Made by a program: the position numbers and the translations under genes. The notes below the pieces were generated by a model, which was not told the DNA's origin, searched no databases, and saw only the letters and a list, made by a program, of their open reading frames with translations. Positions 1 through 9,610 of a stretch of 12,363 nucleotides of DNA are shown here, in pieces. Positions within the stretch are counted from its first letter, which is position 1. Each line of letters begins with the position of its first letter. The DNA comes from Entrophospora sp. SA101 (Eukaryota; Glomeromycota; Glomeromycetes; Entrophosporales; Entrophosporaceae). The stretch covers positions 1-12,363 of the forward strand of contig CAUDNR010001065.1 in assembly GCA_958430865.1 (NCBI GenBank). Direction: 5' to 3'.

Positions 1-1981
1 AGGGCTTCATGCACTTCAAGCTGCGGTCACTTCTGATGCATTATATAAGGCAAAATCTAAACATCAATTTCAACAAATTATTCCTGCTCTTTTAAAAAAT
101 TTGACTGATGATGAGATTGGTTTAGAACATTTACAAAAAATGTAAGTAAAAGAGAAAAGACTCCAATAGAATTTTTATTTTATTGCTGTCTTAATAATAA
201 TTATAAATATATAAATTTTTAATATTCGTCTATATTATTATTATCACCAATTACTATTTATAGCGAAATGGAAGAAAATAACAATAATAGTGATGGTCAT
301 TCAAAACCAAATCAATTCTCCATAAATTCTACAACAATTTCAGCTGAGCAAAATGCGCGACTAGCTTATAATTGTTACAAACAAGTATTTAAATATGCCA
401 ACACTTCAAATATTAATATGTCTCTTAATCCAACTTTTGCCTTTTTAGACGATAACAATCTTTGGTTGCCATCATCTTTTGGTATTAGTTTAGCTTTTGT
501 TGTCATTTCTTCCTTGCAGGTAATCTACATATATAGATATAAGATATATGCATATTTTTCTCGCAAAGATTCATTAATCTAATAAGTTTATCCTTTTTTT
601 AAAAAATAGCCAGTATTTCGTCATACACTTGTTACCAAAATAATACAGGAACTAAATTCATTGATTAATGTGGCAGAATCTTTACCCAAAAAATTCACAT
701 TGATCGAGATGTTAACCTCCATTCTTACCAATAAAGTTAACCTGGTCAACTATTCGATTATAGAAGTTTTGGGTTGTTTGTTGCGTCATTTGTTAAATTC
801 TGTAAAATTAAGGGATCAAAATTTGGAAGTCGCAAATTTAAATAGTGATGAGAAAGCATCTGTGGCTGAAACTTCTTTGATTAAAAAATCTGCTGAATTG
901 GAAGAAATGAATGCTCAACGACTTTTCACTTGCATAGGTACATTTTAATATTACAATTATTATTAATTGAGCATAGAAATTTATTAATAAATATAATTTG
1001 ATTTTAGGTGCGCTTGCAATACATATATATTATGCCAATCAAGTCAATGATATAATGGAACATATTATTCAACATTTACAGTTACAACCTGAATCGGATA
1101 CTCAAGAAAAAAACAACAACAACAGCAACAGCAAAAACAGTAATGGTAATAATAATAATACTCATATCAGTTAATAATATAACTGATAATAACACTGGCA
1201 TCACATTTACCAATGTTCTTATTTTTATTATTAAAGGAATTTCTATTAGTGACTCAAGAAAAACTTTATTGAAATGTCTGGATACTGTTCTTAAAAAGAA
1301 TAACGAATCTAAAAAACTTTACCCTGAATATCCAAGAAATGAAATTCAAATTGAAACGTTTCAAAAGACTACTGGGCTTTGCTCTGATGATGACCATGGT
1401 ACACTATTAATTTTATATATATTTATTTATTGTTTTGTGTGTGGTTAATCAATTGATTTGTATTTACAAAGATTAACTAACATCTTATCATTTTTTTTTG
1501 AATTTTTTTTTGCAGAAGTGAGAATAGCATATGCACAAGTATTATTGACACTTTTAGAAAGTTCTGATTTACCACTAGAACCGAAGGAAACAGATACATC
1601 AAATGTAATTAATTATAATCAATCAATCAATTTTTTTATTTACTAAAAGACTTTTAATATTGACCTTTTTTCTTTCATTTTATAATTGTAACTGTTATTA
1701 TAATTAATAGATTACCACATATTTCAAACAACCATCAATACATTTTTTAAATTCATTGCATTTGTCATTATACCAATTTTTACTATCACAAAAATCTACT
1801 CCGCAAGATTATATAACTTTATCCACTATTCTTCGTGCTCTATTTAATCGTTTTCATGTTGACCAAGTCATTTGTGGTGTACCAGTTGTCTTCAAATTAC
1901 AGGTATGTTGAATAATAATAATTATTATATGCTTATTTGTATTAAAATCTTAAATTTATTATAATTTATAATTTATAATTT

Positions 1982-2019
<38 letters not shown>

Positions 2020-2680
2020 CTTGAAGCTAAAGAAGAAAAGCTTGAAAATTATACCCGTCAACGAGCATTGGCTAGTATTATTGTATTATACTTTTATGAT
2101 ATTGCAACTGGTTTAAAAATTTCAGAATTACAAGATTATATCAAAAAAGTAAGAAAATTTCTATTATAGTATATGACTCCAACAATCAAAAAGTAATCTC
2201 TTTTTCTCCCACACAAAAAAATTTATGTAGATTGAAGAAGAAAGATTAAATAAAAATCAATGGTCAACTTATATTGAAAATATTTCATCACCATCATCAA
2301 CATCATCAACAACAACATCATCAACTTTTACAGTTTTTGAAGATGAGGAAATATCCAACAAGCCAAATCAACTATTGCAACCAGTTGACATTTGGCTTGA
2401 TCATCAAATTATAGTACCTTTACTTTGTAAACATAAAGAATTAACAGATATAGGCGGCAAACAATTAGAGGAAAATTTGATGGCGGAATGGAACCCCGAA
2501 GAAGGATTTGAAAGATTGAAATGTGAAGTTTCAAAGATTAGATCATCAAGAATTCTTGGTAATGAAAAACCTCATTTTGCAATCACTCCACCCATTTTTA
2601 CTCATCATGAAGATAGTTCTGGTGATTTACCTAAACCAACTATCAAAGTAGAAAATTTAAGAGATGCACTAGGTAATTAC

Positions 2681-2733
<53 letters not shown>

Positions 2734-3092
2734 TCATTTAGTGACGATTTTGAATGATTAATTTAATTATTAAATATAATAATACTATTACATAGTTGTA
2801 CAGCAACTAGTTTCAAATGATGCATCTGAACATGAGAATTCTGTAGTATCTGATTTAGAATCGATTAATTATTCGTGGAATAGTGTTAATGGGAAAAAAG
2901 AAAAGAAAACTCCTCAGAAAGATACAATAGCCTTTTTATCATCTTTATCATCTATCGACACTATTAAATCTGCAAGGTATTTATTTGTTTAACTTATAGT
3001 TGGAAATAATATATATGATAATATTAAACTTTTAAAAAAAATTTTTTTTTGTCAATAGTGCACGTTTAATAAATCCACCTTATGAATCTTAA
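1..3092 (+). CDS. EFR3: EFR3-family plasma-membrane scaffold protein, 3' ten exons (5' partial)
   Basis: EFR3 proteins are armadillo/HEAT-like helical scaffolds that anchor the Stt4/PI4KIIIa complex at the plasma membrane for PI4P synthesis. The exons I infer are 1-141, 264-519, 610-937, 1008-1398, 1516-1604, 1711-1902, 2020-2148, 2231-2672, 2796-2976 and 3059-3092 (stop TAA at 3090). Every junction has GT...AG (for example GTAAGT at 142, GTATGT at 1903) and phases match throughout, except for one surplus base near 1171. Discounting that base gives about 726 residues; the N-terminus lies upstream of the window. Family-like stretches include KAKSKHQFQQIIPALLKNLT (exon 1), SIIEVLGCLLRHLLNSVKL (exon 3) and the helical run around RALFNRFHVDQVICGVPV (exon 6). 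Low-complexity inserts are a Ser/Thr run in exon 8 and an Asn-rich run in exon 4. The C-terminus reads SARLINPPYES. Assignment rests on remembered fungal EFR3 pattern, so orthology is likely but unchecked. Confidence 0.
1105..1175 (+). other. Frame break in Asn-rich part of EFR3 exon 4
   Basis: Exon 4 enters from 1008 in a frame that reads an Asn/Ser-rich run and then meets TAA at 1172-1174. The next codons in the +1 frame (from 1173) read NNITDNNTGITFTNV and continue as good family-like sequence to 1398. Ignoring one T at 1171/1172 joins both halves as a continuous Asn-rich linker. A 31-nt removal from GTAATG (1140) to ATATCAG (1170) would also restore the frame, but that is shorter than every other intron here (70-123 bp). 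The surroundings are simple-sequence AAC/AAT, prone to slippage and to sequencing error. Confidence 0.
1985..2018. repeat. (TA)n microsatellite at the 3' end of EFR3 intron 6
   Basis: About 17 alternating AT dinucleotides lead directly into the acceptor AG at 2018-2019. They occupy the position of the polypyrimidine tract of the intron between exons 6 and 7, so length changes here could affect acceptor use. Confidence 0.
2678..2722. repeat. (TTA)n microsatellite just after the EFR3 exon 8 donor
   Basis: A run of roughly 14 TTA/TAT triplets starts five bases after donor GTAATT (2673) in the intron separating exons 8 and 9. If translated it yields only a run of Tyr, confirming that the exon ends at 2672. 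Confidence 0.
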
Positions 3093-4388
3093 TGTATATT
3101 TTGTATATTAATAATAATTTTCGCTTATTTATTTAATTTTAAATATATATATATATTTAATACGAACAATTCAGATAGATTTTCACAAAAAAGTTTTTTC
3201 GGAGTCTTGTAGATTAGAAAATAGAGTTTTTTTTTCTTTTTTTCGTTCCTTTTATTGTATTAACAGTATTTAAAAATCAAAAGCATTCACTAATGCATAC
3301 TAATTAACATACACACATATAATACCAATTAATTATATTGTTGAAATCATACAAAATAACTAAAAAACTATTATTAAATAGTCATAATAATACTTGTCAT
3401 AGTTTATTGTTGTAAAGCATTGTAACTTTTAATAAATATGTAGCAACTCATTAATTAAATTATTATTAACATAAAATCAATTTAATCAATTCAATCAATT
3501 TAATTGATTATTCTTGCTCAATATATATGTACGTATACATTACCAGCTTGTTCTGACTAATGGGATCCTTTCGTAACATTTATATTAATATCAGCTTTAA
3601 ATCTTTCCAGTAAACTTCCTAACAATTTAACAATCCAATTAATGTAGCCATAAAGCAATGAGATATGATTGTGTGAATTCAATTACAATATGATTGTTCT
3701 AGTCATCTACATTGATATGCTCAAGTTGCACCATATTCAGTTGTTCAAGAGTTAACGAATGTTATATAGATTTGATATTGATCCAATTAAATTTCAACTG
3801 GTTCCATGAAAAATAATTATGTTAGATTTAAATTATTTATAATTACTAAAAATGGATAAGATAAATTATCTTGAGACCTGAGATTTATTGATCAACTAAA
3901 ACAGATAAACAAATAAAAAAATAATATTTTTATTTCTAAAAAAACAATTGAAGAAAATTGTTGATTATACTAAACATTAAAACAGGTTTTTTTATCTTAG
4001 AATTAATGCACAATGTAGTCTTCTGAGATTTTTGCTGAATGTATCATTTGATCTAATAAAATCTATTTGAATCTACTAAAACAAATAAACAAATGGATAA
4101 ATTTATTATTTATCAAAAAAAGGAATAAAGAAACTTTAAAGTATATAAATATGGACCGAGATTGATGTATCAAAAAAAATTTTGCAACATTAAAAAATCA
4201 TTAAACTTTATACATTTAAAATAAATATTTTGAACCAATTCTTTAAAAACAATGCTGTTTAAATTGACTACTGCTTGTGTGATCAAATTCAATCATTAAC
4301 ACCAAAGGAACAAAATTAATTATTTCGTAATAAAAGCTATTTGTTTGTTTTATTTATTGTTGTTTTTTTAATTTTAGTATTAATGCAT
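3093..4388. other. EFR3 3' UTR and AT-rich intergenic spacer, no gene seen
   Basis: No reading frame of credible length or composition was found on either strand. An AATAAA at 3431-3436 could serve as a poly(A) signal for EFR3, although earlier T/A-rich sites are equally possible. Between about 3870 and 4120 there is a loose, diverged direct repeat: an ACTAAAAC(A/G)(A/G)ATAAACAAAT core occurs near 3896 and again near 4077, in each case about 20-55 bases after a GAGATTT motif. This suggests an old duplication of about 180 bp. Confidence 0.
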
Positions 4389-4405
4389 GGTTTCTATTCA
4401 TAATA

Positions 4406-4580
4406 CAGTCTGAACTCGTTAAACCAAAGTTAATATTTTCAATAAAAAAAAAACTTTAATTTAAAAACCTTAATAAAATCGGCTTATTGGGGTAAATTTG
4501 ATAGGTAGATAATAAAACAACATCAGTTTATTGTGCATATTCGGTTTATCAAAGCATTTTGTCTTAACGAGTTTTGACTG
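4406..4580. mobile_element. 175-bp MITE, pogo/Tc1-mariner-like termini, TA target duplication
   Basis: The left end begins CAGTCTGAACTCGTTAAACC and the reverse complement of the right end begins CAGTCAAAACTCGTTAAGAC. They match at 19 of the first 23 positions. The element is flanked on both sides by the dinucleotide TA (4404-4405 and 4581-4582), the target duplication of the Tc1/mariner/pogo superfamily, and ends starting CAGT with an internal CTCGTTA are typical of pogo/Tigger-like elements. There is no transposase reading frame, so it is non-autonomous. The ends have diverged from each other, which suggests an old insertion. Confidence 0.
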
Positions 4581-4583
4581 TAC

Positions 4584-4836
4584 GTTTTATTCGTTTTTTT
4601 ATTTGTTTTATTCGCTTTTATTCATTTTATTCATTTTATTCATTTTATTTGTTTTATTCTCTTTTATTCTCTTTTATTCGCTTTTATTCGTTTTATTCAC
4701 TTTTATTCACTTTTATTCGTTTTATTCGTTTTATTCACTTTTATTCGTTTTTTTATTCGTTTTATTTGCTTTTATTCAAATTATTATTATTCATTTTATT
4801 CAAATTATTTTTACTCAAATTGTTTGTTTTATTCAA
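4584..4836. repeat. TTTTATTC(G/A)-type minisatellite, ~25 units of 9-11 bp
   Basis: Tandem units built on TTTTATTC followed by G, A or T and a variable C/T spacer run for about 250 bp and degrade to CAAATTATT units toward the right end. The strand is almost free of purine clusters (T/C-rich with A). The array starts immediately after the TA next to the MITE. Long hydrophobic Phe/Ile/Leu frames across it are artefacts of the repeat, not genes. Confidence 0.
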
Positions 4837-4860
4837 GCAAACCTTATTTGAATAGAAACC

Positions 4861-5640
4861 TAACTACTGTCAAGTTATAATATTATTTTAGTACAAAGAG
4901 CTTTAGAAATATTTAACCAATAACTTAATTACAATATAAAAGAGTTATTGGTTTATTAAATTAAGCCAATAATTAACTAAAAAATAAGATTAATATCAAA
5001 AGAATACTGTATCTGATAATTTCATTCAATATTTACTAATAGGCTTTTAGACTATATGATAAATACAAAGAATATTATTAACTTATCAGTATGCTAATAC
5101 CTTAATTATTTTTTTTTAAAGAATAATCAGATTCTGATATTTGCTGAATACCCCATTACCCAATTTGGCATCATTTGACCAGTAAAAAGAGAACCAATAG
5201 ATTATATATAAGCAAAGAAATATGGGAGCACAAAAGAATTTTAAATCATGTACAAACATAACAGCTTGATAGCTTGATTGATTTAGTGGTGCAGTCTTGC
5301 AATTTTTTTATTGTATATTTTAAATACAATTAAATCATACATCTTTAACAAAATAAACATGACTAAGTTATTTAATCATTTCCTTGTATGTGAATGCCTT
5401 CATCCATTGAATATTCATGATGTCATGATTATTATGCAATATGTTAGATGTCATATTTGATATAACAAACAATTGCATCACCCAGGTAGTAATGATACCA
5501 AGGCCATGCACAAATGAAACTTTTAATAATGCATGTCTACCCAGATCTCTGGGATTCAGAATAATAAATCATTTTCCTGATTATCAGTTATGGTTCCTTA
5601 GGAATAATAAATCTGATGTTAATCACAGGTGTCAGACTTA
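4861..5640. other. AT-rich spacer with one perfect 11-bp hairpin, no gene seen
   Basis: AACCAATAACT (4915-4925) and AGTTATTGGTT (4943-4953) form a perfect inverted repeat with a 17-base loop. No convincing coding region exists here; a 66-codon frame at 5441-5641 resembles no family I know and lacks context. There is no CpG dinucleotide in the stretch. Confidence 0.
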
Positions 5641-6840
5641 ATTGAAATTTCCTGTCACAAACAAGTCAACAGGTGCTTTCACACGCCTCATAACCATGGA
5701 ATTTTTTCCACAGGTAAGGTGAAAAAGTGTTGGAAGGCTTTGGACAAAACTTTTCTTTATCTTCCCCTCAGACCAGGCTTGCTGTTACCAAATGGGCATT
5801 GTTGCTGATATCAGCATTTGTGTGATGATTGCTGTGTGTTATTGTCACACTAGAATAAGACTGGTTGAAAATTCTGCAACTCTGGAGGTTGTAACCTGGA
5901 TTGCTGTTTTGGATTTTCTCTGAATTCAGAGTTTTGAGTCCTGGGGTTGCTGTAATTTTTTGAAAAGAAAAGTATAAATATTTAACAATTAATTATTTAA
6001 ATGTTTATTTTGTTGAAAAAAATATACATTGATAGTGTATATTTTCTGTGCTTAACATCCATGTGACCCTAAGTCTGGACAAAAGATCCCTTTCTATGAG
6101 TTTGGCTGGTATATCTCAAAGTCATCTCCTGTCTTATCAGTGGCATGCCTACTCACCAACAACCCTACCCCCATTTAAATAACAAATTCAGTTGGTCAAA
6201 TAAAAATTAAAGAGAAACATAGAATTTGGGAATGATTAATTTATAACATACCAAACAAAATCTGAACCATTTTATAACTTTTTCTTGTTGGCCATATTGC
6301 TGGCAAAGATGTATATAATCATGCAATAATTTAATCTACAAGACAGAGGGCTGGTTGGGCAAAAACCCAATCCAATTCCCTACCCAAAATCATAAATTGG
6401 TTAGTATCAGAGAAACTGAGCATTTATGAAAATGATTATACAAAACAAACACTATTTTACAACTTTCCTCTTAACATCAGAGTCCAAGTGCAATTTCAGG
6501 GCCACCAACCCTGCTCTGAATTGTGACCTCCTGTGCTTGATACAAGCTGCAGATTCTCTTAATATTCATCAGCAGAGTTGCAACAGCTTGGTCACAGAGC
6601 CATCCTTACCCTAGAGTAGGATCATTGCAGGCAACTTTTTGACCAGCATGCCAGCAGCCTTCTCTGGTCTGGGAGGATTAGTGAAAATGTCATTGATTAT
6701 TGATGCAGTTTTGGTAAACTCCAGGGCTTTGCGCCCCCCCCTGAAAATTCAGTTGCATCGTTGTATCATTGGAAGCACCATGGTCAAATTAGCCTTATGT
6801 ACACAAGGAACGTGTGAGAATGGCTGTAAGTGTTCAAGGT
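5641..6840. other. GC-richer, CpG-free non-coding block (possible decayed repeat)
   Basis: By eye the G+C content rises to roughly 35-45 percent in many lines, against about 20-25 percent in the flanks. Yet no CpG occurs between 5686 and 6731, while TpG and CpA are abundant. This is what long-term cytosine methylation and deamination leave behind. Two perfect 14-bp palindromes occur, TGCTGATATCAGCA (5802-5815) and CTCTGAATTCAGAG (5918-5931). The frames present are short (60-70 codons), interrupted, and unlike any family I recognise. It may be an old transposable element or other silenced insertion; terminal repeats were not identified. Confidence 0.
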
Positions 6841-7314
6841 AGCATGCATGCTTCAACACCTGTTAATTTCTGATAATCAAATGTTGCATATTCGAATCAT
6901 TTCTTTTTTAATGGTGTATTGCCTTGACATCTTGTAATTATAACATTATAATTAATATTATTATTATTAATGATTACAAAAAGCAAAATATTATCAATGA
7001 AAATCTTGTAATTACCCAGCAAGATCTGCTCTGCATTTTGATTTCCAATTAAAATATTTATAAAATATCAATACAAAATAAAAAATAGTACCTCTGGTTA
7101 GTTATTAACACGTATTCTTTAGGGGACCCAAACCAAACCAAACAACAACACTCACGTTTTGTCACCTTGGACTCTGTCAAAAAATAAATTGTTTTTCCAA
7201 AAAAAAAAAACCATTCGCATCTGTCCTACCAAAAAAAAAAACCAATAGGATAAATAATTAGCATGTATGCATCGATCATTCACAAACTTTTTTTTTCTTT
7301 TAAAAATTTAAAAA
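6841..7314. promoter_or_regulatory. Spacer and presumed promoter region of the F-box gene
   Basis: The AT-rich spacer carries a small hairpin (TTGTAATTA near 6933, TGATTACAA near 6970). Closer to the F-box start are A-tracts, a CCAAACCAAACCAAAC run near 7128 and a CCAAT motif (7241-7245) about 70 bp upstream of ATG 7315. Promoter function is inferred from position only. Confidence 0.
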
Positions 7315-8156
7315 ATGTCCAACAGATTAAAAAATACGCAAAAAAGAAACAGAGACAATCAAGAAGAATTTGAAAAAAGGTAAGTGTTTTAAGGATGGTG
7401 GTGGTGGTTATCGCCCACCACTTGTTGTCACTCTAGTTAAATTGTTAAAAATGGATGTGGTTTAATCATTACAACACTTGTTTTTAAAAAAAAAAAGGTC
7501 ATTGTCACTTGTCATTATCTTAATCAATTATTATAAACTATTTTTATTTAATTACCAGTGATAAAGTAGTAGCTAATCTACCAATCGAACTCCTAGCCAA
7601 AATATTTAAATATAATGATGATGATTATGATACATTACATTCATGTATTCTTGTCAATAGACAATGGCACAATTCCAATATTCCAGCTCTATGGAAAGAT
7701 CCATTTTACTCACTAGATAGCACCAAAATAATCATTAATTGTTTATTAAAAGAAGACAAAAATTTCTTAACTAGAAAAAACTTCAAATTAACATTTGAAT
7801 TATTAGATAAACCACCATTATTTAATTATGCAAAATTTTGTACTAGACTTTACTTCTATTTTATTAATGATGATCAACTTAAAGAATTAGTAATGACTTC
7901 TAGCTCTACTAAATCAGAAGAAATTTTATGGAACAGCTTAGTGAATTTTATTATAGATAATTCAGGAGTAATCAAAGAATTTAGCACATTAAATTTAGAC
8001 CTTCGTCTAATCTACAAGCATCATAAATTTGTTGATTGTTTTAATTATCTCAACAAACTAGACTGTGAATTTTCTAGCAGATCCTATTCCAACTTCATTG
8101 GCAAGTTAACAAACATCTGCAAATCTATCCAATCAATTGGAATAGATATATTGTGA
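7315..8156 (+). CDS. Truncated F-box protein (220 codons), 5' part of a disrupted gene
   Basis: F-box proteins bind Skp1 through the N-terminal F-box and bring substrates to SCF ubiquitin ligases through C-terminal repeats. Exon 1 is 7315-7379, the intron runs from GTAAGT (7380) to ACCAG (7558), and exon 2 is 7559-8156. The F-box begins near residue 27 as NLPIELLAKIFKY and continues LHSCILVNRQWHNSNIPALW, with the hallmark Leu-Pro, Ile-Phe and final Leu-Trp. It is followed by the aromatic/Asn-rich helical region common in Glomeromycotina F-box families. The frame ends at TGA 8154-8156 only because an inserted element starts at 8152; the natural protein would be about twice as long. If expressed, it could give an F-box protein lacking most of its substrate-binding part. 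Start choice: first ATG of the exon whose donor is in phase. Confidence 0.
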
Positions 8157-8220
8157 GATTGTAAATGAGGACTGGGGAAGTCCCAGGCATGTCGATCAAT
8201 CGAAACCAACTTACTGTGTT

Positions 8221-8419
8221 AATCACGTGATTATGACATCATTTTCTATTTTTATCTTAATATTTTGCGTAACAACTACGCCACATACTGCATCATGCTA
8301 CACATGTAGATCATTACATCATTTCTATTTTTAACTTATTTTATGACATAATTATTTACTTCGAATTATTAATTCAATTATTTGTAATAGTGACTCATAG
8401 GTTTAGTCATTATGAGTCA
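8221..8419 (+). promoter_or_regulatory. U3 regulatory cluster: CACGTG palindrome and paired TGA(C/G)TCA sites
   Basis: AATCACGTGATT at 8221-8232 is a perfect 12-bp palindrome around the E-box CACGTG, a bHLH site class. TGACTCATA (8391-8399) and TATGAGTCA (8411-8419) are a perfect 9-bp inverted pair, each containing a TGA(C/G)TCA bZIP (Gcn4/AP-1 type) site. Their place upstream of the TATA box suggests enhancer elements of the mobile element; binding is not shown. Confidence 0.
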
Positions 8420-8531
8420 TAGCATTAGTAATTAATGATTAGTAAGCTAGTATTACAGAAATAGGATTAATAAGCATATATTATTGGACAAAATATTGTA
8501 AAGGTCATGTTACTTGTAATACCTCAAGAGG

Positions 8532-8558
8532 TATAAAAGAGCTTGGTTTTAGACCAAG
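8532..8558 (+). promoter_or_regulatory. TATA box and adjoining hairpin of the LTR-like element
   Basis: TATAAAA at 8532-8538 is followed by the hairpin CTTGGT-TTTAG-ACCAAG (8542-8558), at the distance where transcription would start. Poly(A) signals follow 70-140 bp downstream, which matches a U3-R boundary here. Confidence 0.
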
Positions 8559-8733
8559 TGAGAATCATCATGTTCATGATACAACAATAATAATAATATA
8601 GTAACCTTGTAACAGAAATATTATCGCTAATAAAGACACATAACATATTTACAATAAACATTTGAACTCTTAATAAACCCCTTGATAAACCTTTGCTGAA
8701 AAGCATACACCACCTTAAATTAAGACCATACTA

Positions 8734-8751
8734 ACTAAGGGACGCCTTAGT
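8734..8751. other. 7-bp perfect inverted repeat in the putative U5
   Basis: ACTAAGG (8734-8740) and CCTTAGT (8745-8751) are separated by GACG and could form a hairpin in the element's transcript. No function is assigned. Confidence 0.
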
Positions 8752-9460
8752 AAGACAGTGGAGTATTTACTGATCATTTTTAGGCTTTTGCCAGCAGTAC
8801 TTCCATTAGTACTAAAGAGAGAGATTGTGCAACAGAGTGAGATTTGAGTAGGCTCTGAGCTGTGTGTCAATACAGGGAGATTTATATATTGGACATTTAT
8901 TTCATTTATTTTATTTTGTATATTTATTGGACACATTACAAGCTGTATTTGAATTTACATGCTCGCAATATTATTAATGATGACAAAAAAAAAGAAGACT
9001 CATTAGCTCAACTAATTTTAACACAAAATAAAATAGAAGAATTAATAGTCATTAATAGTAACATGGAAGTCAGATGATGATATTATTATTAACACAACTT
9101 TATCAAATAGTATAAAGGAAGCAATACAGACACATTCACAATCAATGGTTTACTATTTAAGCAATGGAGAAAATAATATGGACTTTAGATTAATATCAAT
9201 GCTGAAAAATTTAAAGACATTGTTACTTTCTAACAAGAAAATAAATTATTTGGAAGATGTTTCACTCCCAAATATTGATTATATATTTTTACGTGTTGAT
9301 AATATTTCATCTGTATTGGATTCTGACTTATCTCAGTTAAATTGTTTCATAAAATTTATGGAGATTAATGGAAAAATAATTAAACATTTAGATCTTGGTG
9401 GTTTCCCAGAAGATCCAGAATCTTTAGGTCAGCAATTTGAAACAATTGCACAACATTGTA

Positions 9461-9610
9461 AGGAACAACAACAATAATAACAATAATAATAATAGTGGCA
9501 AGGCAGGAGTTGTTTGTTATCGCTGCAGAGAACCAGGACACTATAGTATGAACTGTCCCCAAAATAATAATGGGAATAATGGACCTAATAAAATTATCAA
9601 TATATTATAG
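9461..9610 (+). pseudogene. Asn-rich CCHC zinc-knuckle fragment within the F-box relic
   Basis: Reading from 9461 in a frame different from both neighbours gives a run of nine Asn codons, then SGKAGVV and CYRCREPGHYSMNC (9515-9556), an exact CX2CX4HX4C zinc knuckle. It is followed by PQNNNGNNGPNKIINIL and TAG 9608-9610. Such knuckles bind single-stranded nucleic acid and occur in retroelement Gag proteins and in cellular CNBP-like proteins. The core is distinctly richer in GC than its surroundings. Its position between two F-box homologous segments suggests an insertion or recombination product; there is no start codon of its own in good context. Confidence 0.

Larger units (their letters stand above)
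4389..4860. repeat. 472-bp composite bracketed by perfect 12-bp inverted repeats
   Basis: GGTTTCTATTCA at 4389-4400 is exactly inverted as TGAATAGAAACC at 4849-4860. Between the arms lie the 175-bp MITE and the minisatellite. The arms could be the ends of a larger element into which the MITE inserted, or a by-product of local inversion. No clear target duplication was found outside the arms, so element status is uncertain. Confidence 0.
8152..8967 (+). mobile_element. 816-bp TG...CA element, solo-LTR-like, inside the F-box gene
   Basis: The element begins TGTGAGATTGTAAAT and ends with the inverted form of TGCGAGCATGTAAAT (12 of 15 matching), so it has TG...CA ends. It is flanked by ATAT at 8148-8151 and 8968-8971. 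Internally it has the order expected of an LTR. A presumptive U3 carries an imperfect repeat (ACATCATTTTCTATTTTTA near 8237, ACATCATTTCTATTTTTAA near 8315) and protein-binding palindromes. TATAAAA lies at 8532-8538, and AATAAA at 8629-8634, 8653-8658 and 8672-8677. No long coding frame lies inside, consistent with a solo LTR left by recombination. The 15-bp inverted ends are long for an LTR, so a non-autonomous TIR transposon is the main alternative. A 4-bp target site is compatible with some LTR elements. Confidence 0.

Noticed and set aside
4531..4855. Two overlapping Phe/Ile/Leu-rich plus-strand frames of about 100 codons
   Set aside because: They are translations of the TTTTATTC minisatellite and MITE end; composition is dictated by the repeat.
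5270..5330. tRNA-like or SINE promoter near GATTTAGTGGTGCAGTC
   Set aside because: Only a vague A-box resemblance; no B-box at proper spacing and no cloverleaf can be drawn.
5441..5641. 66-codon frame, with 62- and 67-codon frames at 6426-6614 and 6639-6842
   Set aside because: No family resemblance, no intron support, and they lie in a CpG-free block that looks like decayed non-coding sequence.
8524..8936. Two minus-strand frames of 60 and 73 codons
   Set aside because: Both lie inside the LTR-like element, opposite to its TATA and poly(A) signals, and resemble no protein family.
8160..8959. Alternative element boundaries TGTAAAT...ATTTACA (800 bp)
   Set aside because: The flanking 5-mers differ (GAGAT and TGCTC), whereas 8152-8967 has matching ATAT flanks and longer inverted ends.
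8862..8964. ATG at 8862 as the start of a separate gene
   Set aside because: The first ~35 codons are element sequence; F-box homology begins only after 8967, so the start is fortuitous.
9380..9562. Minus-strand 60-codon frame
   Set aside because: It is the antisense shadow of the F-box segment, Asn-rich linker and zinc knuckle; its Ile/Val run is the complement of the AAT repeat.
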